Assembly: GCA_015179045.1 (NCBI GenBank)
Contig: WHUZ01000002.1
Coordinates: forward strand, 1 to 64,000
DNA: 64,000 nucleotides
Source of the DNA: Kalaharituber pfeilii
Taxonomy: Eukaryota; Ascomycota; Pezizomycetes; Pezizales; Pezizaceae
Reading direction: 5' to 3'
The translations under genes and the position numbers were made by a program. The notes under the pieces were generated by a model. The model had not been told where the DNA came from and made no database searches. It worked only from the letters and a program-made list of their open reading frames with translations. Of this stretch, positions 1 through 9,553 are shown piece after piece; the first letter of the stretch is position 1; each line of letters opens with the position of its first letter.

Positions 1-170
1 TCTGAGTTTTAGATATTTCCCTTTCCCGCATCACGTAAGACTACCACGGGCAACACATGTAGCTAGAGGGTGCGATCGTTTTGACTTCTTTTACTTTCAT
101 TAATAAAGACCCTTGCCATAGTCCGTAGGGCCGCATGTGAGTAATGAAATAAAAAAAAAAAAAAAAAAAT
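1..170 (+). mobile_element. Tail-A retroelement 3' end (poly-A)
   Basis: The sequence resembles the 3' untranslated region of the ORF1-only elements near 49.3 and 53.5 kb. It ends with the tail-A block (CTTGCCATAGTCC, loop GTA, GGGCCG, then GTAATGAAAT) and about 20 A. The element enters from the left edge, so its 5' end is not visible. No coding remnant is seen. Confidence 0.7.
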
Positions 171-317
171 AGACACGGGTCAGACATGCAGGTCAGCTCA
201 CGATGTCTACTGGTATTTCGATTGTTAGCAAAAAAAAAACATTCCCTACATTTGTCTGAGGTAGGCACTAAGCATAACGCAGGACTTGGCATGAGGTTGT
301 CCCTACATAGCAGCTTA

Positions 318-596
318 CCGTATTAATTCACTTAAGAGGTAAAATACAAATGCGCGCTTTGGTGGTCTTGGCAAGCCTCTTAGTGCCAAGCCGTATGTAT
401 TCTGCATGGGCATGCCAAATTGCTGCGATGCTAACCTCAACAGCACGGAGACTGATAGTGACGTGACTCCCAAGAAAAGAAAAAAGAAAAAAAAATACCA
501 ATTTTGTACCAAAGCGCGCGATCAATAGCACCCGAGGTGCTGCCAAGACCACACTAGTGCACGTTTGTGTTTTACCTCTTAAGTGAGTTAATACGG
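318..596. mobile_element. MITE with long TIRs and TA target duplication
   Basis: Inverted arms of about 60 bp begin CCGTATTAATTCACTTAAGA on the left and the matching CCGTATTAACTCACTTAAGA on the other strand at the right. Both ends are flanked by TA, as expected of Tc1/mariner or pogo-type transposition. The 280-bp body has no ORF of note, so this is a non-autonomous element. It lies about 50 bp upstream of the TATA-like box of the F-box gene. Confidence 0.75.
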
Positions 597-640
597 TAGG
601 TTAGGAGCTTAGTCATGCTGCCACCCTTTCCCTGCAACAC

Positions 641-650
641 TATAAATAAA
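641..650 (+). promoter_or_regulatory. TATA-like box upstream of the F-box gene
   Basis: TATAAATAAA lies about 540 bp before the F-box start codon and would give a long leader. It is the only strong TATA-like motif I see between the MITE and the gene. The assignment is inferred from position and sequence only. Confidence 0.4.
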
Positions 651-970
651 CATAATCATAAGGGGTCTAGTCTCGCAAGTGTTGATTGCTGACGCTCAAA
701 TTATATATCCGACTACCACGTCCAAGAAACCCCCCCACGTACTACATCAACAAATACCATAATTCGGATTCGCTCTACCAGCCAAAAGAGACAGCAAGAA
801 AATTCGAAGGAAAACAGTGCGCATTTCGCCGCTATTGGTATTACGGACCAATTGAGCTTTCACGTCACCTGCGACGACCATTTGCAACTCCAATTCCCAC
901 GGATACTCGGAGGTTTATTGTTTTTCGTTTAGAGTGGGAGAAAAATTCAATTTACCCAAGAAGCAACGTG

Positions 971-1044
971 GTGAGTCGGCAAACTTGGCTGCGGAGAAAT
1001 GTCACTAGAATACTGATTTCAATGCAAGCTTTGTCTTTTTCCAG
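971..1044 (+). other. Candidate 5' UTR intron of the F-box gene
   Basis: A GTGAGT donor, an internal ACTGAT branch-like motif and a pyrimidine-rich stretch before CAG bound a 74-nt segment of typical fungal intron size. An overlapping reading frame (686-1381) has no recognisable domain and low-complexity composition, so I treat this stretch as leader rather than coding. Transcript data would settle it. Confidence 0.4.
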
Positions 1045-1191
1045 CAGGTCAAACAGCATCTCGACATCGGAATCGGCAGCGGGAAGGCGTACGGTCTATC
1101 TCGCCTTGACACATACTTCCCCACAACCTCATCCCCATTCTCCTCCCGCTATAACGGCATTTCCTCCCAGTGCTCACCCTACAAATACACC

Positions 1192-2766
1192 ATGGCCCCT
1201 TTCCTCCCACCCGAACTCATCTCAGAAATCCTTAGCTCGACCCCTCCCCTCCCCCGCAGTACCCTGCTCGCTGTCTGCAACACCAACAAGTTCCTCCGCA
1301 GCCTTGCGCTCCCGCATCTCTACCATACCATCTCCTTCACCTGGTCTGACCCGCGGCTCGACCACTTCCACCGTCCGCTGAATTATCTTCTCCGTTCTCT
1401 TGTCAACTGTCCCTCTCTAGCCCGGTACATACGTCATCTCGAGCTAATGCGATGGAACCTAGAGGATCCAGGCGCTGGGATCACAGCGGGAGAGTCCAAG
1501 ATATTCATCAAGTCCGAAGTCAAAAGATTGCGGAGGTTGCTAATGAAGGAGGGATTAGATGCCGAGTGGTGGATTGAGAAACTGAGAAAGGGGTCACTGG
1601 ACGCGAGCGCCGCGGTGATATTGCTTCTTGTAGCGATTTCGAATAGGGAGGGTGCACAAGCCGGCGGTGGTCTTCGCGAGCTCAGGTTGACGCTGGACCA
1701 TGTGACGCTGGACTATGGGGGTGGGCGGACGCAGCCTGAATGTATGTGGAAGATGCTGTCCCATCTTCTTGAGCCTTCCCAGGGATCTTGCTCCCTAAGT
1801 TTATCGGACATCCAAGTGCACGGCCAAGCATTCCCGTTCCTGAAGAAGGCCGTGATAAAGGCAACCCGGTACCCGAACCCAAGGCAATTGCAGGATTATG
1901 ACTGCGACCTGAAAGATTTTGCAGTCCCATTCCTTTTCCATTCTGGCCTAGAAGACCTAGAACTGTCGGCCTTAGATAAAGGCCCTCTCATTTGGAACGA
2001 GGCACTATACACTATCCCAAACTCAGAAACCGTTAAGCATTTATCACTTACCAATGCGCACCTTCCAACCCTGAAATCATTGCTAGCCTGCACACCAAAC
2101 CTATCCACACTCTGTTACACTCACCTCCGAAACATCATTATCACCGAGCACCGGTGGGTTGATTACTTCGTTCTCGGCTCCGCACTCAGCCACGTCAAGG
2201 ATACCTTGACAACGCTTACCCTCCGCACTTTCATGTTCGGCTCATTGGACCTAAGCACGATGATACTAGGGACTGAATGTGGCTTCAGGGGCGATGCTCG
2301 GGCTCTCTCGCTGTCGGGATTCACCAAGCTGCGGGACCTGACCACCAACTTGAGTCTTTTGCTGGGCGTCAATAATGAGAGCGGAATGAGTTTATCCCAG
2401 GCGCTCCCGGAGGGGCTAGAGGTTCTGAGACTTGTTGACGAGCTCCAGTCGCTGGATGGGTGTTGGTGGGAGCTAGAGCAGGCTGCGAACATCGTGGGGC
2501 AGTACATGCGGGAGAGGGGCAAGGGGACGTTCGGTGGCAAGGGCAGGCTTGAGAAGGTGGTGTTTGTATCGGATTGGAGGAGATGGGAGGACCCAGATGT
2601 TCCGGCATGGTACAGCATGGACCCGTCAAAGGACATCGCGAGGGTGGCAAATGAGACGGGAGTGGTTGTGCAGTATGCATGGACATACGAGCACCGTAAC
2701 TGGTATTCGTTTGTTGAGAAGGATGATCATGACTGGGTGACACAGGCAGGGGCCAGTGTGTATTGA
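1192..2766 (+). CDS. F-box domain protein (524 aa)
   Basis: Probable substrate-recognition subunit of an SCF-type ubiquitin ligase. The N-terminus is an F-box: MAPFLPPELISEILSS, followed by a leucine-rich segment with ALPHLYHTISF around residues 42-52, where the family usually carries a P-x-LY-x-x-I pattern. The rest (residues about 60-500) has scattered leucine-rich segments such as LKSLLACTPNLSTL and LEVLRLVDELQSL that look like degenerate LRRs, as in many fungal F-box/LRR proteins. The ATG fits because the F-box starts at once, in context ACCATGG. It is a single uninterrupted exon with balanced codon use, unlike the repeats around it. The substrate cannot be inferred. No homologue with a known function is recognised. 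Confidence 0.85.
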   Translation: MAPFLPPELISEILSSTPPLPRSTLLAVCNTNKFLRSLALPHLYHTISFTWSDPRLDHFHRPLNYLLRSLVNCPSLARYIRHLELMRWNLEDPGAGITAGESKIFIKSEVKRLRRLLMKEGLDAEWWIEKLRKGSLDASAAVILLLVAISNREGAQAGGGLRELRLTLDHVTLDYGGGRTQPECMWKMLSHLLEPSQGSCSLSLSDIQVHGQAFPFLKKAVIKATRYPNPRQLQDYDCDLKDFAVPFLFHSGLEDLELSALDKGPLIWNEALYTIPNSETVKHLSLTNAHLPTLKSLLACTPNLSTLCYTHLRNIIITEHRWVDYFVLGSALSHVKDTLTTLTLRTFMFGSLDLSTMILGTECGFRGDARALSLSGFTKLRDLTTNLSLLLGVNNESGMSLSQALPEGLEVLRLVDELQSLDGCWWELEQAANIVGQYMRERGKGTFGGKGRLEKVVFVSDWRRWEDPDVPAWYSMDPSKDIARVANETGVVVQYAWTYEHRNWYSFVEKDDHDWVTQAGASVY

Positions 2767-3180
2767 TGTGTTGTTCTAGGAGCAGGAACGTGAGAACAGC
2801 CTGTTTGTCACAGTACGTTATGGATTGGTCATGAAAAGGTAGAATATGGAAAGTGCATATTTCCGTTAGGCCGTGAAAACTGGTGGGGCCATGAAGTAGA
2901 AGGCGTTTTTAATTGACTCTGTGTATCCTGCACAGTGTTCAGCCCTCAGACCCTCAGGTGAATGTGGTTACTCTACATGTGTGTCTTCAGGCCCGGTTCT
3001 GTCATGGTCTACCCGAAGGAGGATATTGCCGTGTTGATCAACCCGAAAGTATGCTAGTGACGATTCTGCCTGGTTAATCGATCGCTACGGCACGGTAAAG
3101 ACAATGAGGTACAGGTCGGGCACGCGCGGAGGTGTAATACAACGACTGACGGCATGGTCACTAGCAGCGCATAGCAAACA
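2767..3180 (+). other. 3' flank of the F-box gene
   Basis: No gene or repeat is recognised in these 410 bases. They presumably contain the 3' UTR and terminator of the F-box gene, but no clear polyadenylation signal stands out. Confidence 0.3.
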
Positions 3181-3193
3181 CCAGATGATAGGC

Positions 3194-3252
3194 TTTTTTT
3201 TTTTTTTTTTTTTTTTCACGTGACCCCGCATGCAGCTGTTCGCCATGGCAGG
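3194..3252 (-). mobile_element. Ultra-short tail-B insertion
   Basis: Antisense copy: poly-T, then the reverse complement of the terminal tail-B block, whose sense sequence starts CCTGCCATGGCGAACAGC. A 13-bp duplication (CCAGATGATAGGC) sits at 3181-3193 and again from 3253. The body is only about 40 nt plus poly-A. Confidence 0.85.
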
Positions 3253-3266
3253 GCCAGATGATAGGC

Positions 3267-4040
3267 TAGTGGGCGAAGCAAATAGCCCAGGCATGATCTA
3301 TTGATAGCTCTAGCATAGAATTGGTGCAACACTTAGGCGATAGGTTTCTTCAAGTGGTTTCGTAATCGCAACCGTGTGGGACCTCTTGTTACGCCTCGGG
3401 CAGGCTTCCATAATGCATATGCAGGGCACTTAGAGTATATCACTGTATAATTAATAATAATACGACCCTTAGATGCGAGAGTAACCCCGGTAAAATTATA
3501 GCAACAAACTTTATCATCTCGATACCATATCACAAGGTCATACCGAGTTCCTGGATACTAATAACTCCCATATATTATCTCAAGCATCATGGGTATTACG
3601 TTTCCGTATTCCCCGGACGTTGTATTGTTGACCTGGAGCTCTCGTGTACTCAACCGCAGTGTACCCTAAACCCTACTTTAACCATCAATTAATCATTACA
3701 AAGACGTCATAGATATAAAATGCATACATCAGAGAAAGGAAATAAAATATAAAAATATAAAAAGAAAAAGAAAGGAAAAGAAAGCGCATTAAAGGGGTGG
3801 CAGAAAGGCGGCTGGAGGGGGCCGTTGGAGGGGGATCTCTCAGGAAGGGGCCGGTAAAGGCTAAGGTGTGGCTGACACGGGTGCCGAAGAGGGGGGTCGC
3901 GACTGAACGGCGGTCGGCGGAGTGGTGGTGTGAGATGCTGCAGCAGCGGCTCGAAGGGGCTAAGACTAAGAGGTGGTGGGGGCGGGGCGGTCGGTTCATG
4001 AGGTGTAAGTTTTGTCAACTTTCCTATGACCTTGTAATTA
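3267..4040. other. Intergenic stretch, no gene found
   Basis: AT-rich sequence up to about 3790, then a G-rich, purine-skewed block to about 3990. Reading frames here are low complexity and lack domains. A weak resemblance of 3980-4040 to 14880-14950 suggests that the repeat at 4041-4260 extends further left. Confidence 0.4.
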
Positions 4041-4260
4041 GTTGAACTAGAATGCTGTTGTTTCCATATGGAGGTAACACCAAGCGCCATGGATAGGGGC
4101 AGAATTGCGACCCGGGGAATACCGGTAAGGCTGACCACCATCTTGTTCAATAAGATAAACTGTACTGGTAATGCTCCAGTTCCAGCGATGATCTCTTCAT
4201 TTTTTCTTAGAGTTAGAATTCTAGAGATGACGAATTGGGATTTGGAACTGGGGTAACATT
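4041..4260 (+). repeat. Repeat family C, copy 1 (possible tRNA-derived SINE)
   Basis: Homologous over about 200 bases to 14940-15190. Shared blocks include GGAGGTAAC, AAGCGCCATGGA, TAATGCTCC, GATGATCTCT and GGGGTAAC. In the other copy a Pol III B-box-like GGTTCAATTC is present; here the equivalent is degenerate. No target duplication was found. Confidence 0.45.
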
Positions 4261-5017
4261 TTTTAATTCTTGCTTTAAGCCAGTTGTGATGCATAAAATC
4301 CGGCTACTGTAGTAGAATGGACAATTTATTAATTCAAGGTGAAAAATAAGGCATATGCTATGTACTTGCTTTTTCATGCTGCTCTAAATCGATATTGAGC
4401 CATTATCCGCCCAATCAGCCGTGGATAGAATATAATCCTCGGCTCAGAAGTATGCGCCCTTCGAATTCTATGGCGGACTTACCTAGTTGAGGTAGTTCGC
4501 TCCAGGGGGGAAATTACCTTATTAACAGAGCAGTCCCATGTCACATCACATAAGAGGTCTCGTGTAACCACCTGAGATGTTCTCTGTCGCACCTTCATTT
4601 AGAGCACTACGTGCTTAGTCTGCATCTAACCTCAAACCTCAAACCAGTATATGGTTACAAGACTGAGCTGGTATGCCTTTACGCGTTAGTTCAGTTGGCA
4701 ACGCCCAGAGGGGAAGCTCAAACTCGGAAGCTGACGGGAAAGATGTAAGTACCAGCCATTGTAACGAAAATAGCTGAGGGGCGATCACGTGCGGCAAAGT
4801 TCTGAGGCGATTCTAAAACTTCGAATCAAACAAGCCACAGTGCGTGCAATACGCTCGTTTCTTCCTTCTTTGAGTGCGTTGATTAAGCTTCCAAAGTAAG
4901 GATCCTAAACCCTTGTAATTTCGGGCTGCCGAGAGATTCCAGTGCGCTCTACATGCAAAGGCATTTTCCGTCGTAGAGTATTTTCGCAGGCCCAAATATG
5001 GAATTTTGTGAGTGGCG
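4261..5017. other. Intergenic stretch with a tRNA-like scrap
   Basis: No gene is seen. At 4686-4698 TTAGTTCAGTTGG matches a tRNA A-box, and AGCTCAAACTC at 4715-4725 is a weak B-box, but they are only about 29 nt apart, too close for a full tRNA. The rest is unremarkable. Confidence 0.35.
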
Positions 5018-5602
5018 TGTGATCTGGAGTCAAGTGATCCCATGAAAGTGTTCAAATCATCCTTCAGATGAAGCGACAACAGAAACCGGCTTCTGCGAAT
5101 ATCGTACGTATTCTTGCACCACACTCGATGTAAGAGGATCGGCCCCCTTCGGGAACTGTGGTTCGATGCTGCAAATTCTTGGGGAATCTCACCAGACGGT
5201 TATTCACCGTATAACTTCACCGATTTCGCGTGATTAGAAGGACTCCCCACATAGTAAGCACCAGTCATAATCTATCTAGGTGTTTACTCGCGCGTCAAAG
5301 ATCACACATGACACCAAACAAACCCACAGCGATCGATTGTGCACAGGTCTATAAGTATGGTCAATTTTCTGTCCTCTGTCTCCTTGCTCTCAATATCACA
5401 AACAGTGTTCGACAGCAAGGCGGCTTTTGTGCATTGCCTTCGAGTGCAATCCTTTCTTTACGACTTTCTGCTGGGCCGGTCCCATATAGTTTTTTCACCT
5501 TCTTGCTTCTAGTCGTATTTTTGTTAACCCGTTTCCCTTCCTAACCCGACTCATCGCGCCTATTTCTACACAATATAATATTGACCTCGAGCCTATCATA
5601 AA

Positions 5603-6427
5603 ATGAAGATCTCCAATTTCCAAAGTATCCTTGGCCTCCTGCTGCTCCTGTGCAGCCATGTGCTTGCAGCCGGTATCGAGCTCGAAGAAGTGGTATGGCA
5701 GGTCCCAAACCGTGAAACCGGGAAGAATGAACCACTTTACGGCTACATGGGCACCATTACACTCTCTAAGGAGATCACCAAGCTTCAGTTGAAAACTGAC
5801 ACCCAAGAGACCATGCGTATGCTTCGAGATCGGCTCAAGAAGGAAGGGTGGGATCCCAAAACTTGGCCCGGAGCGCTTTCTGGCTTTACTGTGGACGGCA
5901 AGAAAATCTATTTCGCCACCTCAATGAGAGGCCCTGGAGGAGTTCCCGGCAGGGCAGGCAAAGCAATGGGCATTCAGAAGCAGGTCATCAACGCTCTAAA
6001 CGCCTGTAATGCCAGAGACCCTAATGGGAAGGGACACAATAATGGCGGCAAGTGCGGAGAAATCATGACGACGAATGCGTGGTTCAAGGAAAATGGGCCA
6101 AATTCGAGCCTGGTTAATCAGGACAAAAAGCTGATAATCACTGTCGCCGGCAGTGGGCTTGCAATCCCGCCATGCCAGGACAGTCATAAGGATGAAAAGG
6201 GGACCATTTTTGGGTGCCGTGACTACTTGCGCGAGTTGGGGTTCAAGCCGAGTCAGGTGTTTGGATGCGAGACGGTGCCGGCACAAACTTGCCCGGCGCC
6301 GACCGCCCCCAATACCCCATCTCACCTAAGCCTCCCACAACGTCTAAGCCGGAAACAAAGCCAGAGACCCCTACATCCCCAAGGCCGAAGACGCCGCCTC
6401 CCAACACAGTTGACAAGAACCCGGTAA
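5603..6427 (+). CDS. Small secreted protein, candidate deaminase fold, copy 1
   Basis: Residues 1-22 form a signal peptide (leucine-rich core, cleavage near VLAAG), so the product is probably exported. The region around residues 91-107 (GFTVDGKKIYFATS) resembles the beta-hairpin that opens deaminase folds. C151-G-E153, then P190-C191 and C205, fit the C/H-x-E and P-C...C zinc and catalytic motifs of the cytidine-deaminase superfamily, including secreted toxin-type deaminases. The 13-residue gap between the last two cysteines is longer than the common C-x-x-C, so the assignment is tentative. After about residue 230 the frame runs into a Pro-rich tail and ends in basic, unconserved sequence: the conserved tail lies in the -1 frame (see 6265-6576). 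The substrate is unknown. The motif residues are identical in the paralogue at 41149. Confidence 0.7.
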   Translation: MKISNFQSILGLLLLLCSHVLAAGIELEEVVWQVPNRETGKNEPLYGYMGTITLSKEITKLQLKTDTQETMRMLRDRLKKEGWDPKTWPGALSGFTVDGKKIYFATSMRGPGGVPGRAGKAMGIQKQVINALNACNARDPNGKGHNNGGKCGEIMTTNAWFKENGPNSSLVNQDKKLIITVAGSGLAIPPCQDSHKDEKGTIFGCRDYLRELGFKPSQVFGCETVPAQTCPAPTAPNTPSHLSLPQRLSRKQSQRPLHPQGRRRRLPTQLTRTR

Positions 6428-6576
6428 CAAGGCCGAAGACGCCGCCTCCCAACACAGTTGGCAAGAACCCGGTAACAAGGCCGAAGACGCCGCCTACCAG
6501 CACAGGTGGCAAGAAGCCGGTCAAGAAGACATCCAAAAGGGCCCCAGTTCGCCGGCACGCAAGGATGTTCGGTTAA
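6265..6576 (+). other. Conserved Pro/Lys-rich tail in the -1 frame of copy 1
   Basis: This frame encodes repeats of the type KPETKPETP and RPKTPPPN and ends KRAPVRRHARMFG before a stop. The same ending occurs in the paralogue at 42140-42179, also one frame away from the main ORF. Conservation of that ending implies it was the original C-terminus. The frame is lost near 6300-6330, where the sequence has runs of C. A small intron (a GTGCCG donor near 6275, CTAAG acceptor near 6331) is a possible alternative. The tail looks like a flexible cationic extension. Confidence 0.6.
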
Positions 6577-6954
6577 TCATAAAATATTTGAAGTAGGTGT
6601 GTCTGAGCTTGGAAGCTGATGTCTTGGAGAGCTACGTTGAGAGGAGGCATATGAATAGTTTATGTCCTGCAGTTATCATGTATAGATAATATTAATTGAT
6701 GATTCTTCTCTTATACCTTCTGGGAACTTTACTGAGATCCAATCATGGGATCAAAATGTGCCCTTCAATTGCCCGTGAAGACTTGCCGTAGAAGCAATAA
6801 TTGAGTTGCAATGACATCAAATGATTATTTACCTCCATATGAACGTTCCAGTCTGCTTGGGAACACTTGCTTGATCGCGAATAGAGAGAAAGTAGTGTTC
6901 TTCACAAAAACGATCTAGAGAAAAACACGCAGTGTAGTGAAGAACATGAATGTA

Positions 6955-7311
6955 CTTATAGGAGCGGAAGGGTATACGAGAGCTGCTTTGTCACCGTGAA
7001 GGCTATAGAGATACCGTTGAGTCTATTGAACTTAGAGTCGCAAGAACAGCAGGTCTATATACATGAGAAAACATAGCACAACGTGACTTGGAAACCATAA
7101 CTGAATAGGGAATTATCAGGGAAGATATCATATCAGGAAGGTGAGAAAGGCACGGGATGCGTGGCTTGCAAAGAAAACCCCCTGGCGTTAAGCCGCACAA
7201 AAGTTGGCATCGTGGCGTGATTCATATACTGTCCAGTAGTAAAACTAGATGCATATGAGTGGAACGAAAAGATAGATAACAGCAACAGGTGGCAACCGAT
7301 GTAATGTTCCG
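6955..7311. mobile_element. Insertion of about 357 bp in the 3' flank of copy 1
   Basis: The paralogous block near 42565 lacks this stretch. GTACTTA occurs at both of its edges in copy 1 and once in copy 2, as expected of a short target duplication. No clear terminal repeats or coding sequence are seen, so the class is unknown. Confidence 0.55.
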
Positions 7312-7415
7312 ACAGTACTTACATTACTTGTATGTATTTACATACTCGCTTATGACCTAGGGTCATAGTGAGCTATCACAACTACTATCTATAAGATAAC
7401 AGTAATGCAAAAACT

Positions 7416-7816
7416 CTCATCTTCCTGATTAGTACAGTTACCAGAACTGCGTTCATGACAACAATTTGATCTTGTAACTTGACGTTTGCAGGGCCTAAGT
7501 TATGGCAATGCAACCACCAAAACTAAATACTTGCCATCACCGCAATCCCTATCATATTGAAGAAAGACATCCTCACACCAAAGAAGGACGGTGACGAAGA
7601 CCCATTGAAGCGCCTGATGGACCTACTGGACGAGACGGGGGAAATAGGGATTAATCGCATTTCTTGACCTTGACTTTACTTTTCTTTCATTTTTGCTCCT
7701 GTCATCTCGCATCTCGTATCTCTTGATTTTGACTTCTTTTCAATTAGCTTAAAACTGTAATATTTATATATATATTAAGAATATATATTATCTAATTGAG
7801 TTCTTTGTTTGTTAAG
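7416..7816. other. Repeat-like intergenic sequence, no gene
   Basis: The stretch 7470-7560 (GTTTGCAGGGCCTAAGT, then CAACCACCAAAA and CGCAATCCCT) matches the two flanks of the TA-target element at 46627-47466, so it acts as a paralogous empty site. The remainder is AT-rich and unremarkable. Confidence 0.5.
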
Positions 7817-7912
7817 CCTGTCTCCGGGCTTCGAGGGCTTGCCCAGGGACCCTGCCATGGCTTGGCGCTGTAAGCGGGGTTATGTGATTTTAAAAAAAAA
7901 AAAAAAAAAAAA
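7817..7912 (+). mobile_element. Tail-B element, approximately 100-nt class
   Basis: Begins GCCTGTCTCCGGGC, continues through the hairpin GGGCTTGCCC and the terminal block CCTGCCATGGCTTGGCGC, and ends in about 20 A. No target duplication is evident. It has the same 5' start as the copies at 40329 and 63106. Confidence 0.75.
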
Positions 7913-8610
7913 GATCTGGGAGAAAACTGGCATCAGAGAACCGGTCCTTCTCGAGTCATTACGCATCCAAGTCGAGAAGGAACGGCACGGACATGAGGCG
8001 GATTCCCCTCTCCCGAGATGCCTCCTCGACCCCCCCACACCCGTCCCCCCTCCCCACCACCGCCAACAACCTTGGGGTTCATCCTCACCACCACCATCCA
8101 CACACCCCCGGCGGAATCCACGCCTGAAGCACTAGGCTTCAGCAAAATATTCGTCGCGCACTCTGAGGAGCCGTCCACAGAGCGCACAACTACGACCACC
8201 CCCGCCCCCCGTCCCAACCCCGGAGGTCACGACCAAGACGAGAAAGCGAAAAGGCAAAACGGCGTCAGCGCAAGACCCCTGTGCCTTCAAACGAAGACTT
8301 GACGATGCGGAGGCAAGATAGCCACCGCACCACCGGTCAGGACATCATCTGGCCACGCCGACAACAATCACGTCGGCGCCATCACGACGACCCCATCAAC
8401 CCCGCGTCCACCCCCACTCCCATGCCCACGCCGAAGACCAAACCCCCTTGAACTCCAAACGCCAAATCCCCAACCCACCCATCCACCCCCGGTGCCATCA
8501 AGATCACGGGGATTAGATGGCTAAGGAACAAGCAGATGCTGAGGGAGGAAGGAAAAAAGACAAGTTCGGTAGTTGTATACCTGGAGAATACAACGGAAGT
8601 AGATTGGGTG
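7913..8610 (+). pseudogene. ORF1-only element, 5' part (interrupted)
   Basis: Pro/Thr-rich low-complexity frames are followed at about 8490-8610 by GIRWLRNKQMLREEGKKTSS and VVVYLENTTEVDWV, the signature of the LINE ORF1-like protein also seen at 28423, 49000, 52490 and 53160. The frame stops at 8610 where an antisense LINE-A starts with its poly-T; the 3' end of this element resumes at 12605. Confidence 0.65.
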
Positions 8611-9553
8611 ATTTTTTTTTTTTTTTTTTTTTTTTTTTATTTCATTACTCGCATACCGCCTATCAGGCTACGGCGAGGTGTTAAGTACAGAATGTGTGAT
8701 TCGCAGATGATAGATAAGAAAAGAGCGTAAAGGAAAAATAATGGTCGAATAAAAAACAGCTAACTCGCTGCCCAGTCCAGCACCTCGGCCAGTGTCATCC
8801 CCTTCTTCTCCCCTCTTCCTTCCCCTTCCCCTTCCCTTTCTCCACTCCTATTGGCATCTTCAGCCCCGTCTCTCCTCCCGGTAGTCTCTTCTTCCATGCC
8901 TCGCACTCTCTCGATATATGTCTGTAATTCTCGAGGGCCTTTCCACACCACCTGCACTCCGGTGAATCCTCCTTCCCTATCTGGTGTCTCCATTGTCTCA
9001 ATCCTTTGTCCCCCATGATGCCTGCGAGTGTGGCTACCCTCCTTCTGGTCCCCAGGTATTCGAGTGGCCTGTACGTCAGCTGTAGTCTCTTTCTCTCCAC
9101 CCCTCTACTAGCCTTCGCCTCTTGTCGGATGCCCGCTTCTGTCACCGTCTCGTCCTGGTATTGTAGCGCCGTGGCTATTTTGGCCGCCGTGTCCGCCTCG
9201 GTGTTACCGGCTATATCTCTGTGTGCTTTTACCCACAGAATCGCCAGGTCTCGATCCCCCCTCGACATCCTTTCATCCCACCTTCTCCGTACCCACTCCT
9301 CTGCTCCTCCTGGGGTTAGGTCCCCCCTGGCTATCCCCTTCATCCTTGTCACCGTGGTCCTGGAGTCCGTTACGATTAGCAGCTCCCCCTCTCTGCACAT
9401 GGCCTCTCCCACCGCTAACAGTTCGGCGTCATTGACTGTGCATCTTTCCCCCAGGTATATGGATGTGTCTTTTCCGGCTTGATGCACTCCGGCGCCTGTC
9501 TTGTCCTCCATTCTGCTCCCATCAGTGTACACACTCATCCATCCTTCTTCCTC
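8611..9553 (-). pseudogene. LINE-A ORF2 3' part: RNase H and Cys knuckle
   Basis: Reading leftwards from 9553 the protein has YTDGSRMEDKTGAGVH (first RNase H Asp), NDAELLAVGEAM (Glu), LLIVTDSRT (Asp) and WVKAHRDIAGNTEAD (His and Asp), then a C-x2-C-x8-H-x4-C knuckle starting CRWCGK. This is the C-terminal organisation of Tad-type LINE ORF2. The stop codon is followed by the tail-A 3' UTR and poly-A (poly-T at 8611 on the plus strand). The upstream part of the same copy is at 12332-12604, separated by the LINE-B insertion. No RT domain of this copy remains. Confidence 0.85.

Larger units (their letters stand above)
5018..7415 (+). repeat. Segmental duplication carrying secreted-protein gene, copy 1
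   Basis: Matches 40545-42675 across upstream flank, coding region and downstream flank (for example TGTGATCTGGAGTCAAGTGA on the left and ACATACTCGCTTATGACCTA on the right). Copy 1 has one extra segment at about 6955-7311. The similarity covers the promoter region, so both copies could be expressed. Confidence 0.85.

Noticed and set aside
686..1381. 231-codon open frame upstream of and overlapping the F-box gene
   Set aside because: Low-complexity Ser/Pro/Thr composition, no domain, overlaps the F-box start in another frame and spans a likely leader intron.
4680..4750. tRNA gene
   Set aside because: A-box and B-box-like motifs are only about 29 nt apart and no cloverleaf can be drawn; a decayed fragment at most.
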